In this document: positions 56,708 to 64,000 of the stretch, one piece after another
Layout of the letters: every line of letters starts with the position of its first letter
How positions within the stretch are numbered: the stretch's first letter is position 1
Source: Calothrix sp. 336/3
Lineage (GTDB): Bacteria; Cyanobacteriota; Cyanobacteriia; Cyanobacteriales; Nostocaceae
Reading direction: 5' to 3'
Length of the DNA stretch: 64,000 nt
Assembly: GCF_000734895.2 (NCBI RefSeq)
Contig: NZ_CP011382.1
Span: forward strand, 1,776,700-1,840,699
The notes under the pieces: model-generated
Told to the model about the DNA's origin: nothing
Database searches by the model: none
Seen by the model: the letters and a program-made list of their open reading frames with translations, nothing else
Position numbers and translations under genes: made by a program

Positions 56708-57622
56708 TTAGATATCCTGATTATCCTGATGATTTTTTGTTAATGCCCAGACATCGCTGGTGGATTTTTCGATTGGCAGTTGGTCAATATTTTCACCTAA
56801 TTCCTGTTGCATTTTCTGCGTCAATGTCAAGGGAAAATCAAACTTTATTTCTTGAGATTTAATAAAATTAGCTAAATCACTGATAGAGACTTTCAGGGTA
56901 GTTCTATGAGATTTTTTGAGTTTAAAATCAGGAGTTTGAAAAATATTTTGAGCTTGCATCGCCTGTTTGATTCGTTCTTTTAAATGCTCATATTCGGAAT
57001 TTATTAAATTATATTCATGCTCCAATTGTTGATATCGGGCTGTTAAAACGTCTATATTTTCTGTATGGGGTTCAGGATGAATCTGCGCTGTGATGGTTAA
57101 TAACTTTTTGTGAATTTGTGCCAGATATATACAATCTAATAAAGCGTATTCTATTTGCTCATCACTCAGAGGACGTTTTCCCCAATCGCTGCTTTGTTCT
57201 TGTTTGTCAATTTGGAAAAATTCACAGAGATGGGTAGCTAGGGTTTTGAGTTGATAATTGGCAACTGGTAGAAGATAATAGGGAATTTTTTTAGCTAATT
57301 CTAGGGTACAAGTAATATTTACTCCTTGCTTGCCACCCAGAAATTTTAAATCATAGTTAGCATTATGAAAGACTTTTTCAATGCTAGGATTGACCATGAT
57401 TTCTCTGATAAATATTTCCCTCCCTTGAGGATTATCTAAGACATCTAAAATAAATGCGCGATCGCCACTCATATCCTCAGGCTCATCTAATACTTGAATC
57501 AGGGATAATTGGGGATTTTTTGTCTGAAAATTAGCAACTTCTGTGTCAATCCAAAGAATCTGCTTTTGAGATATTTCTCTAATTAATGATTGAATTTCTG
57601 AAGTAGAAGTTAAATAGGGCAT
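56708..57622 (-). CDS. RNase D-like 3'-5' exonuclease
   Basis: A 304-residue DEDD-family exonuclease. The three exo motifs are LWIDTEVANF (ExoI, DxE), VFHNANYDLKFL (ExoII) and YALLDCIYLAQIH (ExoIII, with Tyr as in DEDDy enzymes). RNase D trims tRNA and other RNA 3' ends. The usual HRDC domain is missing; instead a helical C-terminal part with a charged coiled coil (about 180-230) is present. The ATG giving MPYLTS is chosen because it is where the family similarity begins; a GTG 24 codons upstream is possible. Confidence 0.85.
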   Translation of the reverse strand: MPYLTSTSEIQSLIREISQKQILWIDTEVANFQTKNPQLSLIQVLDEPEDMSGDRAFILDVLDNPQGREIFIREIMVNPSIEKVFHNANYDLKFLGGKQGVNITCTLELAKKIPYYLLPVANYQLKTLATHLCEFFQIDKQEQSSDWGKRPLSDEQIEYALLDCIYLAQIHKKLLTITAQIHPEPHTENIDVLTARYQQLEHEYNLINSEYEHLKERIKQAMQAQNIFQTPDFKLKKSHRTTLKVSISDLANFIKSQEIKFDFPLTLTQKMQQELGENIDQLPIEKSTSDVWALTKNHQDNQDI

Positions 57623-57740
57623 GATTCCATACAGTTTAGCGACTAAAAACCATCGACAAGAAATATTACTGGAGTTATTGACAAATGCAATCACTTATCC
57701 TTAACTCTCGGAATTCCTCTCATCGCCATTTGCGAATTTT

Positions 57741-60700
57741 CTAAACCATCGATTTAATGGGGATTTGAATCACAAATTCTGTTCCCTCTCCTAAATTAGA
57801 TTGACAAATTAACGTTCCTCCATGGGTTTCTTCAATAATTTGTCGTGCAATTGATAGTCCTAATCCTGTACCCTTCCCTACTCCTTTAGTTGTAAATAAA
57901 TGGTCAAATATTCTACATTTTGTTTCCTCAGACATTCCCGGACCATTATCACGAATCCGAATATTAATTACCTGTTTTCCTACTAATTCTGTACGAATGG
58001 TAATATACTTAGGATTCTCATTCATCTGTGCCAATGTCATTTCCTGATACGCATCATCAATCGCATCGATGGCATTAGCCAAAAGATTCATGAATACCTG
58101 ATTTAACTGCCCTGGGTAGCATTCTACCATTGGCAAATCACTATATTCTTTAAAAACTTCAATGTTAGGACGTAATTCATTCGCTTTGAGGCGATATTTC
58201 AGAATCAGAAGAGTACTATCGATACCTTCATGGATGTTGCTAGCAATTTTATTTTCTGTATCTGCACGGGAGAAAGTACGTAAACTGGTACTAATACCTT
58301 TAATTCTATCAGTTGCTCCTTTCATCGATTGCAGAAGTTTTTGTAAATCTTCCGTAATAAATTCTATATCAATATTTTCCGCATCCTCTTGAATTTCTGC
58401 TACGGGGTTAGGATAATTTTCTTGATAAAGTTGTAGATGTCTGAGCAAGTCGCGGACATATTCCTCAGCATTTTTAATACTGCCATTGAGGAAACCGATG
58501 GGATTATTAACTTCGTGAGCAACTCCAGCAACTAAGTTTCCCAAGGTGGACATTTTTTCATTTTGTACCATTTGTAATTGGGCACGTTTTAGTTCTGTTA
58601 AGGTATTTTCCAACTCTTCTGCTTTTTGTCGGAGTTGAATTTCTGAGTCACGTAAGGCATTTTCAATTTGTTTTTGTTGAGTAATATCCCGTGAAATTGT
58701 GGAGAGATATTCTAGGTCTCCAGTGGGTGATTTATGGGCGATAATAACTTGTGATATGGGAATTTGCTGTCCATCTTGACTCAGTAATACTGATTCTCCT
58801 ACCCAACTTCCAGTTTCAATGGCAGTAGGAATAGCTTGAGTTAAAAGATACTCCGTCTCAGATTGGGGGACAAATTGAGAAAAATTAGTTTCCCTAATAT
58901 CATCCTCTTGACTAATACCTAGCATTCTCCTACCAGCAGGATTAATGTAGATATTTTCTCCTGTGGCACTTCCAATCCCAACAAAGTCTAAAGTTGCATC
59001 TAAAATGGCTAATAATTTGGCTTTTTCTTTTTCGGCTATTTCTCGTTCTTTGAGAGTTTGTTGAATGTCTTGCAGGGAATTTTCTAACAATCGAGCATAA
59101 CTTTTGGATTGCTCATAGAGTTTAGCATTTTCAATGGCGATCGCGGCTTGTGCGGTTAGTAGTTGCAGCATCTCTAGATGTTTGGGGGTAAATGCTGCGG
59201 TGACGAGATTATTTTCTAGATAAACTATACCAATAAACTTGCCCTGATAGAAAATCGGTGAACACAGTAGGGATTGGGGTTGATGTTGTTGAATATAGCG
59301 ATCGCCCTGGGCTAAGCTATCGCTACAAGCATCGGCAATTACTAAAGGTTGGTGAGTTCTGGCAACATAATCAATTAAGGATATTGGTACATCTGCACTT
59401 TCTCTGACTGGCACAGATTGTAATTTAATTTCTGATGCATTTTGATTTGTATCAATGGCTGTAATAATTAATTGTCCTGACTTTTCTAGAATTAAACAAC
59501 CTTTTTGGGCTGCGGCATTTTCTAAAATAATATCTAATAGCTTATCTAATAAATTATCTAAGACAATTTCACTATTAATTGCCTGTGCTGCTTTCATCAC
59601 TGTAGCTAAATCGAGGGCTTTATGATGATTAATCGCACTGGTTGTCATGCGTGTGGAGCTAGTAGTTAATGTTGTAGATAGAGAAGCTGGATTTATCCCG
59701 GAAGACTGACTATCTAAATTGAGTAATAATTCTGGATATTCGGCTTCTAATTTCTCGACTTTGGTGATAGCTCCCCAACGCAGATAATAATGATAAGCTG
59801 TACTCAAGTAAATTTGAGCAATTTTTGTCTTCCCTAAACTCAAATAAAATTTACCTGCCAGTTCATTTGCTAAGGCTGATTCTTGAACATAACCATGTTT
59901 TTCCGCTTCGGCGATCGCGCTATCATAACAATCCATCGCCTGTAGGTATTCATCATTAACTCTGTGGATTTCTGCTACGACTAAGTTATATTTATGCTGA
60001 TAGTTCATCGGTGCAGATTCTGCCCAAGATTTTAATTGTTCTTGGTTATCCTTGACTTGTTGAAGAATCTTATCTTTGTCTCCAGTCTGGTTAGGGATTG
60101 CCAAGGTTGCTAGGGAATCATAGAAGTAAAATACGGGCACTGTAATCATACCTTGCCCTGCTTCTAAATACTTTCTCGCCTGAGTAGCAATATCTGGCAA
60201 CAGACAAACATCATCTAATAAATAAGTATAAATTAATTTATGAACATAAAAGTAGTGTAGCCCCAGATTGTCTTGGGATTCGATAAGGGATAATTCGTGA
60301 CTGTTTTGTTCAAACAGAGGGTGTTCATTTTCTGCTATTCCTGATAAATTAATAGTTATTTGATAAATATCTTCACAGATTTGCAGAATATTTTTGGTTT
60401 GATATTGATATAAAGAATGAATATATGATTGGATTGTTTGAGATATGCTATAAAGGTTTTTACCTAGAAAATACTCATTTTGGCATATTTGGTTGATTGA
60501 ATAACCAAGGTAATCAATATTTCCTGATTTCAATGATAATTTATAGCTATCTTCTAAAATAGATAAAGTGTTTGTGATATGGTTTTGGTGATGAATAATA
60601 CGAGTACCAAGAATATAGTTAACCTTAGCTCTCATTTCCGGCGAAGGATACTTAGATAGTAGTTGCATTGCCACCTGAATATATTTTTCTGCAATGGCAA

Positions 60701-63596
60701 AGTCCTTGACGTAGTTAATAATAATTACAGCATAGTTGGCATATAAAAATGAAGATAATTCGCTATTCCCGTACTTGAGAGTATTATTTATTTGAGAGAT
60801 GAGCAAAAGAGGAGAAATACTTGGTTCGACGCGATAAATTGCAGGTATCACAGTCAAGATAATTTTCATGACTGCTAGCTCTTCCCTATGGCTATTTTCT
60901 GGAAAGTTAACAATATCTGTAATGGAGTAATTGCTCAACAATTCTATCGAGTTTTGGCAAGCTTGATAAATTTCCTCCCCACTGGGATGATTGGGCAAAT
61001 TGACATGAAATTCCTGTAGTGCAGCTTTGGCGATCGCGATCGCTGCAACTAACTTCCTCTCAGTTATATATGCTCGAATTTGTATCTCTTGCACTGCTAC
61101 ACAATCTAAAGGTGTACGGCAATTAGCTAAGATAATTTGATACTCCTGGTGAACTTGTTCGTAATCACCACAGAGATACCCTAACTCTGCGGATTGTTGA
61201 TGGAGGCTGAGAGTTAAATCATAATTACTTTGCCAGCTATTTTCCGGAATAATTGTCTTTGCTTGTTCCAAGTATTTTCTGGCAGTAATATATTCCCTAG
61301 AGCTTTGAAAATTCACAGCTACAAGCAAATTTAATTTTACTAATTCCTCTCTTTCAGAGATATCTTCTATATAGGCAAGATTGAGTTGATTGACAATCGG
61401 AATAATAGATACATTTTTTGTCAAGTCTGATGTCTTTTTCAGAAGCAATCTACCAATTTCTAGGTGACACATCTGCCTTTCCCTATCTGAAATCATCTCA
61501 TAGGCAGCTTGTTGAATACGTTGATGTCCAAATTCATAATTGATTTGGCGAATATGATAGTTGATATCTGGTAATTCTTCTTTACTGATTAACTGGGAAA
61601 GTAATTCCGAATTATTCGCCGCTCTAATTAAACCAGCTTGTAAAGCGTACCATAGTTGTATGGAAGTTTGAGTGAGGGAACTCTGATTGATAGTTGCTAA
61701 AATATCGAGATTAAACTTAGTCCCTATACAAGCTGCTAAAGATAAAAGTTTCTGAGTCGCTTGGGGCAATTTAGCTATCTTATTAATCATCAAATCTACA
61801 ACATTATCAGTCATAGATTTTTGTTGAATAGATTCTAAATTCCATTGCCATTGTCGAGAGGGAAAATCAAACCAAACGAGCTTATCCTCGTAAAGTGATG
61901 TGAGTAACTGAGTCAGGAAAAAGACATTGCCTTGGGTTTTGGCAAACAGTAATTCTGCCAGGGAGTTGACGCGATCGCCAGTAACTTTAAAAGTATCCCC
62001 AACAAACTGTATCGTATCAGCTAATGTTAGGGGTTCAAGGGTAATTTGAGTGACTTTTATGCCCTTTTTTCGCATCTGATTAACTGCTTGCATCAAAGGA
62101 TGTTGAGGAGTCACATCCTGCTCGCGGTATCCATAAATTGCCAGTTGATATTGATTTTGTGAGTCTGCTACCAACATTTGTAAACCCCCTAGGGTTTGAG
62201 CATCTGCCCACTGAATATCATCCATGAAATTCACTAGAGGATGTTGCTGGCTCTGAAGGGCAAACAAAAACTTATAGAATACATGGAAAATTTGATTCTC
62301 TGTTGCTGATTCTGTTAACTCAGGGAGCTGTTTTCCTAAAATTATCTGCAACTCTGGGATAATTTGTACCATTAATCGAGCATTATCCCCTAAAGCATCT
62401 AGGAAGCGATCGCGCCAATAACCTATTTCTTCTTTTGTTCCTGTAAGCAACCTTTGTACTAATCCCCGAAAGGATTTAATTACACAAGACAATGATATAT
62501 CCTGTTGTGATTGGTCGAATTTTCCCGATGTCCACAACCATCCAGCATCAGTGAAAAGATGTATCATGTGTTGCATAAACATTGATTTACCAACACCAGT
62601 ACTACCAGTAATTAAAACTACTTCACAACTGCCTTGACTCACCCGTGTTGAGATTTCTAACAATTGCTCTATAGCTTTTTTTCTGCCATAGAGTTGGGTG
62701 GGAATGGCAAATTGGGCGATCGCGTCTAAATTTCCCGGTGTAAATTCTGGAATAGCTCCTGTTGTCTGCATTTGCTCTAGGCAAAATTCTAAGTCAGCTT
62801 TTAAGCCGATGGCACATTGATAGCGATTTTCCGGATTCTTTGCCATCAATTTACTCACAATTGCAGCGATCGCCGTCGGTATCTGAGGATTAATTTCGCA
62901 AGCTGCGATCGGTTCCTTTGCTAAATGACAGTGAATTAACTCTAAAGGATCGTCACTTTCAAAGGGTAATCTCCCCGTCAAGATTTCGTAAAATGTTACC
63001 CCCAGAGAATAAAAGTCACTGCGATAGTCAAGGGTATGATTAATTCTTCCCGTTTGCTCGGGAGACATATAAGCAAGGGTTCCCTCCAGTTGGGTGAAGC
63101 TATCCAGAGGGTTCGTTTCTAAAAGTTGCCGATAAGCAATGCTAAAGTCTGTCAGCTTTACCTGAAGGGTTTCGGGGTTAATAATAATGTTGCTAGGTTT
63201 AATATCTTTGTGAATAATTTGATTTTCATGGAGGGAATCGAGAGCAGTTGCCAGTTGTAGGGCAATATTCAGAAAGTTGGTGAGGGAAAGTGATTGGGTG
63301 GCAAGATATTTTTTCAGCGATCGCCCGCCAAAATCTTCGTACACCAGTACTAAACGATTTTGGTAACTATAAAACTCATAGACTCTGGCAACGTTTGCCA
63401 AATCTAAATTCGCTGTCACCTGATATTCATGGTTGAGACGGGAAATTTGCTCTAGGGTGGGATATTCTGCTTTTAGGGCTTTGAGAATTACTGAATGTCC
63501 GGTATTTTCTGCGTGAGCTCGATAAACTACTGTATTCTCTCCTTCATACAACAATTCTTGTAATTCATATCCTGGTATGTTCAACATGAATGCCAT
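57741..63596 (-). CDS. Giant Ser/Thr kinase-ATPase-GAF-PAS-histidine kinase
   Basis: A 1951-residue signalling protein. Residues about 8-280 form a Hanks-type kinase with HKDIKPSN (catalytic Asp); the usual DFG is DFS, as often in this cyanobacterial group. Then comes a STAND/AAA-type ATPase with Walker A GSTGVGKS (near 330) and a long helical/TPR-like region (about 700-1290). A GAF domain (about 1325-1500), a PAS domain (about 1530-1650), HisKA with His near 1692 in GVAHEVNNP, and HATPase with DNGPGM and GTGLGL complete it. The GAF lacks the bilin Cys motif. Such proteins act upstream of response regulators in stress and differentiation; no receiver is encoded beside it. It has a clear start near the photolyase gene, which diverges. 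Confidence 0.93.
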   Translation of the reverse strand: MAFMLNIPGYELQELLYEGENTVVYRAHAENTGHSVILKALKAEYPTLEQISRLNHEYQVTANLDLANVARVYEFYSYQNRLVLVYEDFGGRSLKKYLATQSLSLTNFLNIALQLATALDSLHENQIIHKDIKPSNIIINPETLQVKLTDFSIAYRQLLETNPLDSFTQLEGTLAYMSPEQTGRINHTLDYRSDFYSLGVTFYEILTGRLPFESDDPLELIHCHLAKEPIAACEINPQIPTAIAAIVSKLMAKNPENRYQCAIGLKADLEFCLEQMQTTGAIPEFTPGNLDAIAQFAIPTQLYGRKKAIEQLLEISTRVSQGSCEVVLITGSTGVGKSMFMQHMIHLFTDAGWLWTSGKFDQSQQDISLSCVIKSFRGLVQRLLTGTKEEIGYWRDRFLDALGDNARLMVQIIPELQIILGKQLPELTESATENQIFHVFYKFLFALQSQQHPLVNFMDDIQWADAQTLGGLQMLVADSQNQYQLAIYGYREQDVTPQHPLMQAVNQMRKKGIKVTQITLEPLTLADTIQFVGDTFKVTGDRVNSLAELLFAKTQGNVFFLTQLLTSLYEDKLVWFDFPSRQWQWNLESIQQKSMTDNVVDLMINKIAKLPQATQKLLSLAACIGTKFNLDILATINQSSLTQTSIQLWYALQAGLIRAANNSELLSQLISKEELPDINYHIRQINYEFGHQRIQQAAYEMISDRERQMCHLEIGRLLLKKTSDLTKNVSIIPIVNQLNLAYIEDISEREELVKLNLLVAVNFQSSREYITARKYLEQAKTIIPENSWQSNYDLTLSLHQQSAELGYLCGDYEQVHQEYQIILANCRTPLDCVAVQEIQIRAYITERKLVAAIAIAKAALQEFHVNLPNHPSGEEIYQACQNSIELLSNYSITDIVNFPENSHREELAVMKIILTVIPAIYRVEPSISPLLLISQINNTLKYGNSELSSFLYANYAVIIINYVKDFAIAEKYIQVAMQLLSKYPSPEMRAKVNYILGTRIIHHQNHITNTLSILEDSYKLSLKSGNIDYLGYSINQICQNEYFLGKNLYSISQTIQSYIHSLYQYQTKNILQICEDIYQITINLSGIAENEHPLFEQNSHELSLIESQDNLGLHYFYVHKLIYTYLLDDVCLLPDIATQARKYLEAGQGMITVPVFYFYDSLATLAIPNQTGDKDKILQQVKDNQEQLKSWAESAPMNYQHKYNLVVAEIHRVNDEYLQAMDCYDSAIAEAEKHGYVQESALANELAGKFYLSLGKTKIAQIYLSTAYHYYLRWGAITKVEKLEAEYPELLLNLDSQSSGINPASLSTTLTTSSTRMTTSAINHHKALDLATVMKAAQAINSEIVLDNLLDKLLDIILENAAAQKGCLILEKSGQLIITAIDTNQNASEIKLQSVPVRESADVPISLIDYVARTHQPLVIADACSDSLAQGDRYIQQHQPQSLLCSPIFYQGKFIGIVYLENNLVTAAFTPKHLEMLQLLTAQAAIAIENAKLYEQSKSYARLLENSLQDIQQTLKEREIAEKEKAKLLAILDATLDFVGIGSATGENIYINPAGRRMLGISQEDDIRETNFSQFVPQSETEYLLTQAIPTAIETGSWVGESVLLSQDGQQIPISQVIIAHKSPTGDLEYLSTISRDITQQKQIENALRDSEIQLRQKAEELENTLTELKRAQLQMVQNEKMSTLGNLVAGVAHEVNNPIGFLNGSIKNAEEYVRDLLRHLQLYQENYPNPVAEIQEDAENIDIEFITEDLQKLLQSMKGATDRIKGISTSLRTFSRADTENKIASNIHEGIDSTLLILKYRLKANELRPNIEVFKEYSDLPMVECYPGQLNQVFMNLLANAIDAIDDAYQEMTLAQMNENPKYITIRTELVGKQVINIRIRDNGPGMSEETKCRIFDHLFTTKGVGKGTGLGLSIARQIIEETHGGTLICQSNLGEGTEFVIQIPIKSMV

Positions 63597-63862
63597 ACTC
63601 TAATTCCCCTAGAATAAACAGAACCCACTATTCTATAAGATGCCCATAAGTGAACGGGAAAATACAGATTTTGGATGTGATTTGCGTCACAGGCGATCGC
63701 TATAACTAGAGTTAAGGCAGTTAATTTTTGTAAATAACTCTCATATTCACCTAGTACTCGACTAAGACAAAATTGCTGTTTTCCCCCTTCTTGTCCGATG
63801 CAAATTGTCACCATTCGCTTTAATCTAGTACAAGCGCACTAAATTAACTGAATGTAATTACC

Positions 63863-64000
63863 ATGGCTGACTTAATTTTGTTTTGGCATCGTCGGGATTT
63901 ACGAGTATCAGATAATACTGGATTAGCGGCGGCAAGGGAACGTAGCCCCCAGGTGGTAGGTGTATTTTGTCTCGACCCAAATATCCTAGAAAAGGATGAT
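63863..64000 (+). CDS. phr: DNA photolyase, 5' part only
   Basis: The first 46 codons of a cryptochrome/photolyase family gene, cut by the window end. MADLILFWHRRDLRVSDN, with the Arg-Asp pair, is the conserved N-terminus of class I CPD photolyases, and VVGVFCLDP is the next strand. The enzyme would repair UV-induced pyrimidine dimers with light. It diverges from the giant kinase with 266 bp between the starts. Confidence 0.85.
   Translation, partial: MADLILFWHRRDLRVSDNTGLAAARERSPQVVGVFCLDPNILEKDD

Noticed and set aside
63581..63814. 77-residue frame before the giant kinase
   Set aside because: Overlaps the kinase start and fills the divergent promoter region.

Overview
The window looks like chromosomal DNA of a filamentous cyanobacterium, probably of the Nostocales. 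The reasons are the photosystem genes psbZ and psaM, cyanobacterial-type hfq and mgdA, very large multi-domain sensor kinases, short intergenic repeats, and abundant copies of the palindrome GCGATCGC (HIP1). The genus cannot be told from this sequence alone.

Layout. (1) 1-18.5 kb is mostly housekeeping: the 3' part of a hybrid histidine kinase, an AI-2E-family permease, a radical SAM protein overlapping the glucolipid synthase gene mgdA, a zinc-ribbon membrane protein followed by a divergent proA, tRNA-Gly(GCC), ribH, psbZ, a DHH-CBS-CBS-tRNA nucleotidyltransferase fusion, a glutathione S-transferase, a TPR protein, the 31-residue psaM and an FGGY sugar kinase. (2) 18.6-32.4 kb is mixed: a Uma2 nuclease, a VapC-type toxin with an unrecognised partner, a lone glycosyltransferase, a GIY-YIG protein, msrA, hfq and dapF (divergent, around a symmetric inverted repeat), a secreted propeller-like protein, a GFA protein, a DUF3386-like protein divergent from a GAF-LuxR regulator, and a stress group of two BON lipoproteins plus a glycine-zipper stress protein. 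Repeats, a MITE-like element and a dehydrogenase remnant lie between them. (3) 32.6-51.1 kb is a Wzx/Wzy-type exopolysaccharide locus, all on the minus strand, behind a 1.4-kb non-coding leader. (4) 52.3-64 kb returns to housekeeping and signalling: gatB with a clear terminator, a phytochelatin-synthase-like protein, two TPR proteins, an RNase D-like exonuclease, a 1951-residue Ser/Thr kinase-ATPase-histidine kinase, and the start of a DNA photolyase.

In the polysaccharide locus, the initiating sugar-phosphate transferase and a WecG/TagA-type enzyme would start the lipid-linked repeat unit. GT2 and GT4 enzymes would extend it, the flippase would export it, the O-antigen ligase/polymerase-like protein would polymerise it, and the Wzc-like tyrosine autokinase would control chain length. 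A GH39-like glycosidase may trim it. No Wza-type outer-membrane exporter is visible here. HIP1 sites look sparser in this locus than in the flanks, and it contains duplicated glycosyltransferases, a truncated acyltransferase and a small orphan reading frame, all consistent with rapid turnover.

The best candidates for something little described are the protein joining a zinc ribbon to a GT61-like motif at 45.8-47.0 kb, the overlapping radical SAM-mgdA pair, the unrecognised antitoxin candidate at 19.6 kb, and the symmetric hairpin between hfq and dapF. Family names come from motif recognition and memory; no database search was run.
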